Assembly: GCA_032622095.1 (NCBI GenBank)
Contig: CP136063.1
Location: forward strand, 121,602,723-121,666,722
Length of the DNA stretch: 64,000 nucleotides
Direction: 5' to 3'
Source of the DNA: Siphonodentalium dalli
Taxonomy: Eukaryota; Mollusca; Scaphopoda; Gadilida; Siphonodentaliidae
In this document: piece after piece, positions 24,221 to 34,129 of the stretch
Position numbering within the stretch: the first letter of the stretch is position 1
Layout of the letters: the number at the start of each line of letters is the position of its first letter
The notes under the pieces: generated by a model
Databases searched by the model: none
The model's input: only the letters and a program-made list of their open reading frames with translations
Told to the model about the DNA's origin: nothing
Position numbers and translations under genes: made by a program

Positions 24221-25257
24221 TGACTTTAAATTGTGAATTGCTAAGCTACCAAGAGGTGACATCTCAACATTCCAACAAAGCTAGAACGTATACACATGGA
24301 ACTTTGATAGCATGTGCTGTGACTGCTGTCCATGGGGAATGCCTATGTTTCTAAATATAAACAGAGTATTGAATGTTGTCATTTCAAAGTTTGATCATTC
24401 TCTGTGTTAACTAGTAATAATATTGTAGCGGCACGATATTGAATCGGATATATGTCATAGATTATAATATATTTCAAGAACTGGGACTGTATTAAATGGT
24501 TTAACATCATTGACTTCTGACCTGAAATCGGGTTATTAAATATAATTATTGGTGCCTAAACAATGATTCTTCAAAAGTGCATAGATAGCAAAAACATGGT
24601 GAATATTCTCATTTATAGAGTGTATAAATAACATGACATACCGTCCTCTGATTTTTTGTTGTATCTAATTTCCCGACATATAAAACTGCTTTCTTTTCGT
24701 GGAGCTAATGCAAATATTACAACAATTTATTCAACAGAAACTAGAAAAATATAAACTTCTGATTCCTATACGAGGATTGGTTACGATAGGTTATTTTTTT
24801 ACCAGATTCAAAACATGTGGTTTTCTTGCTAAACATTCAATTTGATTCAAGAATACTGTGCAGTTTTCGATTCGGTATTTGAGTCAATTGTATTCATATT
24901 CGCAGAACCCTATATGAATAATACCCATGTGTCCGATTATTGACAATAGTGGCAAAGATGGCTGCTTGGACTTCATTTTATATTATGAGTTAATTGTTTG
25001 GAAATTTTCCTATTCTAGCCGACTGAAGACCATGCAATGTTGTCAAGTCCATGAAAATGCAATGCATGCTGAGATCTCCTGGACATGTGTGTGTCATTTA
25101 CTCACCAGTTTTAGAAGATGGCATCCAATACGGTCACAACACTTACCAAAGTGTAACTATTGAATACTGTTGACTCCCTTGTACTTGATATCTCTGTCAC
25201 CACAACCAGATGATTTACCACTTGTAACTATCAAACGAACAATAATGAGGAATAACT
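24221..25257. other. No gene recognised
   Basis: AT-rich. Words around 23780-23830 and 24860-24910 hint at degenerate inverted ends rich in 'gaatattcg', too diverged to call an element. Confidence 0.5.
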
Positions 25258-25258
25258 A

Positions 25259-26031
25259 AGGGGTCATCTCAAAACTCTAATCGGTACCGATTGACATTTA
25301 CCGATTGTAATCGAGCCTTTTGAATCGGAAAAAATCGGTAAGTCGGATAGCGTAATTATGTTTAGAGCGTCATGAACGGAAAAATCGGTACCGATTCTAC
25401 CGATCAATGCACAAGACGTCAAAAGAGGGAACGCCACAGTCGGTAAGACAATCGGTGAAATCGGTACCGATTGAGACGTTTAACGTTCGACTTTTGTTGC
25501 ATGAAAGAGTGAACGCCGCAGTCGGTAAGACAATCGGTGAAATTGGTACTGATTGAGACGTTTTACATTGTGTCGTCGTTGTATGAAAGCAACACGCGCA
25601 TCTGTCGTTGTTTACCCCAGAACAGAGATCATCGGGGATTCCCCCGGAAAAAATCCTATGACATTTAGGACAATCCTGGATCAACTCTGTGGACTACTTT
25701 TACTTTGCACGCGCTTAAATTAGAAAAATATATGTTCCAATGTGCGTCTTATATGAGATATAAAAGTGACCATTATATAAAATCCTCACATTGTGTGAAT
25801 AATATTTTATTCAAAAATACAAATGGATTAATGTTAAATCTACGCTAAACAGTACTTTTTCGGCACTATTTTGACCAATTCTCTTGTATTCCTCCGCACA
25901 CATTTCGGAAGTTTGTTTTGCGCGCATTCTGTCATTTTTTAAGTCAAGCCTTATCAACTTAATCAAGGTGAATCGACGCAGATCAAACAAAATTATTATT
26001 TTTATTTAATTTTAGTTTTGAGATGACCCCT
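25259..26031. mobile_element. 773-bp inverted-repeat element (hAT-like MITE) with AATCGGTACCGATT palindromes
   Basis: The 18-bp ends are perfect: AGGGGTCATCTCAAAACT at 25259 and its reverse complement at 26014-26031. The flanks GAATAACT (25250-25257) and AACTGACT (26033-26040) match at only 5 of 8 bases when one more end base is counted, so the hAT assignment is tentative. Inside, 'cggtaccgatt' and 'aatcggt' words recur. A block with 'gtcggtaagacaatcggtga' is directly repeated at about 25440 and 25519 (79 bp apart). The minus-strand 95-codon ORF is a product of this repetition. A related fragment lies at 34007-34115. Confidence 0.85.
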
Positions 26032-26040
26032 AAACTGACT

Positions 26041-26897
26041 GACATTGAAGCTAAGATTTTGACAATATGACATGGCATACTGTAGAATAAACAGTATGTT
26101 CAATATAACAGTATCGACAGACTTGACGTCAAAAGTAGCCAACAAAAATCAATCAAATTTGATATGCAGTGTTGTGCAAGACAATATCTACTTTCTACAA
26201 TTGGACCTAAAATTCTAAGACAACACATACAGAATAAAATCCGACCAATCATTCTTCAATTTGGTTGCATCCATGCCATGGTTGTGAACAGTTTCGCTCG
26301 TGTCTCTTTCCCTTTGTAAACTGTTCTGTCATGCCACATGAGTATACTCAAATAATATAGAATCAAATAGTATGCAGGTGTGGACAATATATTCCCCTGT
26401 TACAAAATATTCTCATTCAGTCAGTTAAATGCAAGAACACTGATGTACCAAAAATGAGCCATGTCTGGTTGAAACTGTGTTTCTTGTTCTTTATCTGCAA
26501 AGCTGATTGATATTGTATTAAAGAGATCGAGCTTATTGCTTCCATGCAGTGAGGCAAATTATATACAGAGATGTCAGTTATAGTATATGATATATAGTAT
26601 ATGACTGTGTGCAACAGTTTAATATATCCCAAATATTCACAATAATACCCAAAACAGACCGCCTGTAGTTTCTCTGTTAGTATGTGGTATACGCCCTGCT
26701 GATTCCAAGATAATGGCAATTAAATGCCCTTTGCATCATGTCACTTCATGATCCTTTTCAAATCCTTTCAAACTGATAGTTTCTAACAAACAATTATCGG
26801 TGTACCTTAGAAATCATACCTTTCCCTTGATAACACGCATGCTCTTTAACCAAGCTCTTGCAACATTGAATGTCAACATTTAATATTTCTATGTATA
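26041..26897. other. No gene recognised
   Basis: AT-rich. The 100-codon minus ORF at 26417-26719 is low complexity and has no motif. Confidence 0.5.
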
Positions 26898-27139
26898 CAG
26901 TGTTCGTGCTGTCGGTAGCCAAATTAGCCAATGGCTAATCTTTTTAGAATTTGGCTAATAAAAATTTCATTTGGCTAAACTTTTGGCTAAACTTTTTTTG
27001 AACCCAAATGGAGACTGATAGCATGGAGCCAGAAAGCTAATTAATAAAAGCGCTCAATAGATTGACAGTCAAGACGATGAAATATCGTACAAAGGGAAAC
27101 CGATCGACAACTCTATCAACCAAGCGATCATAAAGTGAT

Positions 27140-27253
27140 ATGCAATCATCTTTAGTTTTCACAAGACAGACATTCAAAGACGCATGGACATTAAACCGAC
27201 CGTGGTTGAATTATGACAATGTGAAGAAAGCAATGTTTTGTATAGTGCATTGA
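27140..27253 (+). pseudogene. Relic of the N-terminal zinc-finger region of a hAT-type transposase
   Basis: Within the hAT element the frame reads QTFKDAWTLNRPWLNYDN, then VKKAMFC, then a stop at 27251. The pattern W-x4-PWL-x-Y-D-x(n)-A-M-F-C is the hallmark of the TTF/C17orf113/ZNF862-like finger at the start of one hAT transposase group. Only the first cysteine part is present, and no catalytic RNase-H-like domain follows. The element type agrees with its ends and target duplication. Confidence 0.6.
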
Positions 27254-27729
27254 CGCCGGTATATAAGCAATTTGTTCGTAACATGTGCAGGCTGTTTTAA
27301 TCTGGAGAAAGATTACTGCACGAAGCAGCAAAATGTCATTATTAATTTTTACATTTAATCCCCTAATCCCCCAGTCAGCCCATTGTCTGTCTGGTCACTC
27401 ACGGCGCACCTGCACAATGCATGTTTATGATGACATTGTATTTATGACGGTCGAGGTTTATGAGCACCAAGTGTAAGACAATAGCTTAATCAGCCAAATG
27501 TGAATCACGACAGATATTTTGTGGCTATTTGTCGTCAATACCGATACAGTCAAAATAATATGCATGCTTTTATGACAGATTGTAATTTGATAATGGCGTA
27601 ACAATATTAAGTTATTTAGTTTCCAGATGTCACTTAGATATTTTCGCAAGGATAAATATTTAATGATTTAAAAATAGATATTGATATAAAACAAAAAAAT
27701 AATGACATTAAGAAGGACAATACCGGGTT

Positions 27730-27730
<1 letters not shown>

Positions 27731-27778
<48 letters not shown>
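27731..27778 (+). repeat. Poly-C tract, 48 C
   Basis: An uninterrupted C run inside the hAT element. The length given is what the assembly shows and may not be the true length. Confidence 0.95.
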
Positions 27779-27780
<2 letters not shown>

Positions 27781-28351
27781 ATCACTCTTTCACATAAAGA
27801 TTAATAAATTTTTAATAAATGATATATATATAAATACTTGTAGTTCATCAAAATTATTTAAACTATTGTGTATTTTACCTTTGTCTGTTAGATTTTACGT
27901 TTTAGTCATTAATTGTGAACCGACCAGAAAACGATTATTTAATTTGGCCAAAGTTTTTTTTTATTTGGCCAAAAAACATTTGGCTAAAGTTTTTTTCATT
28001 TGGCTAATAAAATTTTCATTTGGCTAAACTTTTGGCTAAAGTTTTTTTCGGTCCAGCACGAACACTGTATGTATAACAGTGTGGGGATGTTATGGGCAAA
28101 AAAGACAAATAATGACCTAGATTGAACTGCGTTTTGCTCAGAATATATACTCAGGTACTCGGATGCAGGGTAGGAAGGGAATCACAAAGATTACCAGCCG
28201 CTCATTGTTCCACAATTTCTAAGCAAAAAGTTGAAACACCCTAGAGTTGAACACAAAACTGTTAAACATATTCTGCTGATCTGTCAAGTCTCGTATTCAA
28301 ATGCCTCAACTGCCACTGACTGTCTTGTTATTTATTTTTCTTCTGCCAAGA

Positions 28352-28500
28352 TGAACATATTCATACCATACACAATCCTCCCTCATTAATTAGATGTATG
28401 ATGACCGTATTCATACCATACACAAACCTCCCTCATTAGTTAGATGTATGATGACCGTATTCATACCATACACAAACCTCCCTCATTAGTTATATGTATA
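28352..28500 (+). repeat. Minisatellite, three 50-bp units
   Basis: 'tcataccatacaca' recurs at 28361, 28411 and 28461, followed each time by 'cctccctcatta'. Units 2 and 3 are nearly identical. Confidence 0.93.
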
Positions 28501-29406
28501 TACATCATATTTATACATGTTTCAAGGCATACTGACTTCATCTTTGATTCAACTATTTTGCTACGTTAAAGGCATGTATGGCCTTCGTTGTGGGTTATAA
28601 TTTAGAAATAAGAGTTACCAATGATAATAATTTTCTCAAGAATATATTACTAATAGTATAGTATAGTGATGTATGAATGTGATATTATCCACAAAACACA
28701 CTTTGTGTGAGGCAAAATGCAGTTTGATTGTTATTATGTTTTTCATGAAAAGTATGTTGGTTTCTTTATCAGCAGAGAGTCACAAACTTTAATATCCATA
28801 GATTTCCTGATTTCTGGAAATCGTTGATATTGTCGCGAATCTTCTGCGTAAACAACAACTTAGTGTTTGCAAACAACGCAACACAAGATAAACCTCAGTG
28901 GCAAAATTCGCTGTATACAATTACTCCTTCACAGGATTTAACATAAACTCAAAAGGCAGTCACTGTTGAGATGACACATTCTTGCTTAATCTCCTTATTT
29001 AGATGCGCATGGCATTTTACGATGATTGTAAATATTCCTTATTTGGTATGTGACATAATTTGTATGGCATTTTATAACATGCGCACACAACCTACAACTT
29101 ATGAGTGACAATAATATCATCGCAAATTCCTTATTGTGTGACGTAAATACGAACTGAATTAGTAAATTTAAGTCTCTTTGCAAAACCAATTCTATTAGGT
29201 ACACTTTTTCTGTCTGATCATTCCCCAATCATGAAGTAACATACATTAGCTGGAATTTGAACTGCCAACGTGTAGTATGGGTCGATTAAAATGAGATTTG
29301 AATGAGATTGCTGTGCATGCGCCAGCTTGAATAATTTTATCTCAGCTTCCACAGCACCCTCTGTAAACAACAGGTAATTTTCGTTGGACTCGGCAAGCTC
29401 CGAGCG
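28501..29406. other. No gene recognised
   Basis: AT-rich. No motif-bearing ORF or element end seen. Confidence 0.5.
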
Positions 29407-31412
29407 TTTTTTTATGTTTACCCATACCATAGTATGGTAAACATAATGTCGACGTCCGGATTGATCACTCGTCGTGCATCTGTCCGTCTGTATGTCTGTC
29501 TGTCCGTAGACACTTTACGCATGGTGTGATAACTCAAAAATTTCCTATCCGATTGGAACCAAATTTTGTATATGAGTTTCTCAGAACAAAATACAGATCG
29601 AGTTCAAATATGGGTTTGATCAGAGTTTTTTTTACGGAGCCACTTTTTCGACTTCGAATTCACGCATGCTGTCATAACTCAAACAATTTTTATCTGATCG
29701 GAACCAAATTTGGTATGCGAGTTTCAGAGCCCAAAATACAGATTGAGTTCGAATATGGGTTTGATCCGATTTATTTTAAAGGAGTTATGACCCTTTTTTG
29801 AAAATAAAATTAAAAAAACAAAATCCGATGCTATAACCGAAGTATATTTTGTCCGATTGTGTTCATATTTGATATGTAGGTTTATGATGACACGCCCCTC
29901 ATCTGTATAGTTTTTGGTATTGATTGGTTGATCGGTTTAGAAAATAATTAACCCTTTACACACATGCTATCCAATGCAATAAGTTGAACATATTTCTTCT
30001 GATCTGCCTCATATTTCTTACCTAGGTTTTTCTTAGCACGTTCTTCGTCTGTATGGTTTTTGGTATTGTTTAATTAACCCCTTTTCACTCTCATGTTTAC
30101 TTAGAATTCACCCAAGCTGCTATGACTCAAAACATTTTTCATCTGATCAACACCAAATTTGGTATATGAATTATCACCCCTAAATACAGATCGAGTTCGA
30201 ATATGGGTTTGATCCGATATATTTTAACAGAGTTATGACCCTTTATAATTCAAGTAATTACTGCTGGGAATTTTAAGAGAACATATCTCACAGACCATGT
30301 GTGTTATTGAAATGAGTTAATTATCACTATAGACATTAGATATGACATGCTATAAAGCCTGATAGTGGTACTGCTGCTGGCTGGCAGGATTTGTTTATCA
30401 TAATGTCAAATTGATTGACGGCTATCTGGTGGAGTTCTGTTTTCTGTGCAATATTAAGTTAACCCCTTTGCTGAAAACTGGTTCATTACTAAAGTTTATG
30501 TACACACTATAGGACACGTATTCTAAAATATTAAATTGGAATAGTCCATTGGTACTTTAAATTTGTAGGGATGTTTTACAGACATTGTTGTCTACATACA
30601 CTGTTGTCTTATCTTAGACAAAAATTAATCCACACATTCCTCAGTTCCATGATATGATGTCATTGCAAATGATTAACCCTCTCTACACATCATATGGTTT
30701 TGATGCTTTTCATTTGATCATTACTCCTATATTATGTCCAGGTTGATGGTGATCCACTTTTGATTTGCATGAATTTGGATTAAAATTAAACCATTCCATA
30801 GACACATATTATGGCGATAGACAGATATAATATTATCCCTTTCACTTTGATCCAGGTTCAGTATTAAAGGGTTTCAATAAATCACACAATTGTATATTCA
30901 TCATTAGAGGAAATGTCTTATTTTGAAATTCCCTCAATTGCATTTGGGCTCCAGGGTAAATATTAATGGTGCTGGTATTCTTGAGACTGACTTATTGTAT
31001 GGGTTTCTAAATCAATGACATGCTTTGTATAGACTATTTTGTGTTTATCAGTTCATTAGTTTGGGTAAGATTAACCCTATTCTATCCGATTTGATAACTC
31101 AAATATTTCCATTGATTATGTTTATACATGCAGTTCTTGGCAGAGTTGACAAGAACACCCCCCTTAACCTGCATAGTGAGGGGTCATTTGGTTTATTTGC
31201 TTAAAAATATTAACATCCTCCGCCAATCCTGTTGACACAATGTGATAACTAAATATTTTTCACATGATCACTATATTAAGTGTGAATTGTTGAAACTTTA
31301 GCACTCATTGAAAAGGTTGATGTAAGGATTTATAAAATTTATAAAAAAATAGCTAATCGCTATCGCCAAGAGTATGGTTAAACATCTGCCGATCGTGATA
31401 GGCCCTCTCGTT
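29407..31412 (+). mobile_element. Hairpin family ii element, copy A (about 2.0 kb)
   Basis: The T run at 29407-29413 is followed by a hairpin at 29414-29444 (arms ATGTTTACC and GGTAAACAT), then 'gtcgacgtccggattgatca', GTCC/GTCT repeats and 'tagacactttacgc'. Two adjacent core units of about 150 bp ('gaaccaaattttgtatatga' or 'gaaccaaatttggtatgcga', 'gagttcgaatatgggtttga', 'gagttatgaccctttt') lie at 29530-29800, and a third near 30110-30245. A 1.1 kb unique tail ends in 'aacatctgccgatcgtgata' and CTCTCG|TT. No reading frame encodes a Rep/helicase or transposase. The 134-codon ORF at 31374 starts inside the terminus and is not a recognisable protein. Copy B at 34130 aligns along the whole length with few differences. 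Confidence 0.88.
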
Positions 31413-32060
31413 TTACAAACAAAATGGTTCTGTAACATTTTTTGGCGTTTTTTTACATACCAAAAGTATATGAAATCGACAATAAAATGCTATGTACCCA
31501 ATATTTATGATTGGTATAAGAACAACTATCTGTCTGTCTATAATATAATATTCTTTCTGTTTATGGTGGTATTTATAACGGATGTGACTATTTTAACAGC
31601 AGTACCCACTGGGAATGCATTTTGTATCATTAAAAAACAGCTTGAGAAGGCTATGTGCTATCTTAGTCTTTTGGTTTCCCCAGTACTTAATTTCCCATTA
31701 CACTGGCACTTCAAATTACAAATTCTGACAGAATTAAAATTCATCTCAGAGTTAATGCCCTTTGGGGATCAATTTTGAAGGCAGCAGGATCTTCTTGTTT
31801 CTGTCCTGCATAACCACCAAGGGTAATAACCTCAGCAAATGAGAAAATCTATAAAACCAATCTAGACAGTGTTCTGGTGGGCCCCATAATTAGTAGAATA
31901 GTTCTAGAATTTCAAACAAATTGTTGGATCAAACATAGGTGTAGGGTTCCCCAGGGGTCTGTACCAAACTGTGGTTTTTCAATCAGAATAAAATTCCTAT
32001 AGATAAGTTGCCCTAATCAGTTTTGTATAAGGTATGCATGGATGATGCCATGGGACTTTC
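31413..32060. other. No gene recognised
   Basis: AT-rich flank between copy A and a hAT MITE. It ends with the target site GGACTTTC. Confidence 0.5.
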
Positions 32061-32440
32061 CAGGGGCGCTGGAAGAGGGGGGGGGCAGAGGGGGGCAGCT
32101 GACACCCCTGCCCTTGACCAAGGGGGCGAGCGGCGGGCAGGACATGCCCTTTTTCTGGAGACAGAAAATGCTTTTTGTGTGTTTAATCTCGTGTTTTTAT
32201 AGCAAAATGTGACTTGTTTTGTCCAGATACTACCAATTTCACAAGGAATATTAATTTTTTGTCAATTTTATCACAAAACGGCATAAAAACGACAAATACC
32301 ATTTAAAATAGGGATTTTTGCCACAATGAATTTATGATTATTTTCCCGAGTTTGCCGGAGAAAATGCCCTTTTTGCAGAATAGTGCCCTTTTTGTAGGCT
32401 CTGCCCCCACCCCTGCCCTTGGATGCTTCCGGCGCCCCTG
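32061..32440. mobile_element. hAT MITE, 380 bp, with 8-bp target duplication
   Basis: Ends are CAGGGGCGCTGGAAG and CTTCCGGCGCCCCTG (one mismatch when inverted). The duplication GGACTTTC is identical at 32053-32060 and 32441-32448. The ends fit the hAT YARNG rule. Both flanks of the interior are G-rich or C-rich ('ccctttttgcagaatag' region). No coding capacity. Confidence 0.93.
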
Positions 32441-32944
32441 GGACTTTCTGGGCTACAATTGAGGAGATGCACTGAAGCCGAACATTTTCTTGCATTTAAT
32501 ATTGAGAACATTTATCATTTTTTAACAGATACGGAATGTTCTACATGTATTTGTTACAGTCAAAATGAGTTTAAACTAATAAAAGCACCAACAAATATGC
32601 TAATAGATTGTCTTCATTATAACATTTACAACATAACCCTTTGATGTCTGGATTATACAGTAACCCATCAGTGAGTTGTTGCTTGATTTAGACTGTTTGT
32701 AGAACCTTTTATATCTGATCTTCCCTACAAATTAACGACTGGCAATTCATAGTGTGTTTCTTTGCATATCATATTTTATATTATCTGATATTTGTTATAC
32801 TGACTGAACTATGGTATATCTGTGATGACTTTATTAGACAATGGCTAAAATCCACCAAGTGTCTGAAAACAATAGGATTAACAATCTATTCCTTTTTTTT
32901 TAAACAAAAGAATATATATAATATGCATACTAATTTATGTGAAC
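32441..32944. other. No gene recognised
   Basis: AT-rich. ORFs of about 73 codons without motifs. Confidence 0.5.
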
Positions 32945-33880
32945 AAAATCCTCCTGCATTGAGTCCAGTATAAACTCAATCCTGAAGCACCACGTTTTTG
33001 TCAATACATTGGCAAGTTGTCCTTACCAGACAACCCCATTTCACACAATCAATCAATTTCTGCTCCATCATTTCTTTCAAAGAACTGATTTCTAACCTGA
33101 GGCTCTTTTCAACAAAACATAATACAGCCTCAATATAAATCTTTGTTGTCTACTATACACTTGATTGTAAAATATTACTTTATAATAGGGTCCCCATTAA
33201 GTAGTTCCGCATACAAGATCCCCAGAAAGACACAGCTTTCAGTGCCATCAGCCAAGTGCGAGGGTTTCGGCTGCAAGTGTACTTCTGACTACACGACTCA
33301 ACTTCATTGATTTACAGGTTAGCATGTTGAACTTTCCATCTCTTCCAACCAGCAATACAATATGACCATCCCTGGCTATTAAAGTACTCCTGTCAGGTAA
33401 ATTTCCAATGCTTCCATCACTGAAGATAAACATCTGTGGATTGTCAGAAATGTCATGGAATTTTACAGTGACATTTTCAGAATTTACCTTCCTTTAATAT
33501 CAGTTTGTTCACTTCTTTGAAATCCTCTACAGTACCCACCTTCTAAATGAGTGCAGACATCAAAGACAACCATAGCAGTTGGTTAATTTCTTATTGGAGT
33601 AAGGTCTTCTCTTCTATTGAAGTGGTGAAGAGTTACTATGGCTTCTATCTATTTGAACTCTTTTGAGATTTGATGCTTAGTCTGACTGACTCAGTACAAT
33701 AACATCTTTATCTTGGAAAAGTTTCAGCCTTAAATAATTAAATGTGGATGATGCTTCTTTCCCAACCGAAAACTTATTTCTGATTTTTTTCACAACATTT
33801 GTCTGAAACTTCAACAATCCAGCCCATAGAAAGTCATCAACATGTACCGCAAAGATGCCAGCTAATGAGAATCTCACCAG
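32945..33880 (-). pseudogene. Ty1/copia (GalEa-like) pol remnant: end of reverse transcriptase and RNase H
   Basis: On the minus strand 33877-33677 reads GIFAVHVDDFLWAGLLKF ... IRNKFSVG. This is the reverse transcriptase region around the (Y/H)VDD catalytic motif. After a degraded linker, 33433-33248 reads MFIFSDGSIGNLPDR ... VVRSTLAAETLALG, the copia RNase H with its first Asp and the conserved 'STLAAE' Glu. Further on, VDNKDLY keeps the D-N of the third catalytic position. KSLRLEISSLKEMMEQK and QLANVLTK (about 33105-32990) match the RNase H C-terminus. Stops and frame changes make it dead. Integrase and Gag were not found, and no LTRs were seen. The wording resembles GalEa-type elements of aquatic invertebrates. 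Confidence 0.85.
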
Positions 33881-34006
33881 TAGAGAATCTCACCACTGGA
33901 GATACCTTGGCTCCTTCATTGATTAGCCGTCTTCCTTACCATTTTGTCCCAATTATTCAGCAACCACATCTTTCCACAGGTCCGGCTTTCTTTAGGTGAT
34001 CATAGG

Positions 34007-34115
34007 TAACTATTTTGGCCAATTCTCTCATATTCCTCCACACAGTGCCATCTCCACTGGCACATGCGCATTTGTATTAAAGTTTTGCGCATATTCTGTC
34101 AAAGTCAATGTCATG
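34007..34115 (+). repeat. Fragment related to the interior of the 25259-26031 element
   Basis: 'actattttggccaattctct', 'cctccacaca' and 'ttttgcgcatattctgtca' parallel 25868-25945 ('actattttgaccaattctct', 'ttttgcgcgcattctgtca'). It lies just before copy B. Confidence 0.65.
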
Positions 34116-34129
34116 TGTATCAATGTCCA

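Larger units (their letters stand above)
26898..28067 (+). mobile_element. Complete hAT transposon derivative, 1170 bp, with 8-bp target duplication
   Basis: Ends are CAGTGTTCGTGCTG at 26898 and CAGCACGAACACTG ending at 28067. The 8-bp duplication TATGTATA is identical at 26890-26897 and 28068-28075. Subterminal regions are full of 'tttggcta' and 'tttggcc' words on both sides, likely transposase-binding repeats. A coding relic remains at about 27140-27250. A 48-C tract interrupts the body at 27731-27778. The intact duplication argues for a recent insertion. It is non-autonomous, because only a scrap of the transposase N-terminus is left. Confidence 0.93.

Noticed and set aside
23778-24915. 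Possible hAT element with 'gaatattcg' ends
   Set aside because: Left and right ends agree only loosely and no 8-bp duplication was found.
25397-25684. 95-codon minus ORF with an internal repeated peptide
   Set aside because: The repetition comes from the 79-bp direct repeat in the inverted-repeat element. No known domain.
28352-28500. CRISPR-like regular repeats
   Set aside because: The 50-bp units are contiguous without unique spacers, and the genome is eukaryotic.
31374-31778. 134-codon plus ORF, the longest in the window
   Set aside because: It begins inside the 3' terminus of element A and runs into the flank. Composition is that of AT-rich chance translation. The matching position after copy B has no such ORF.
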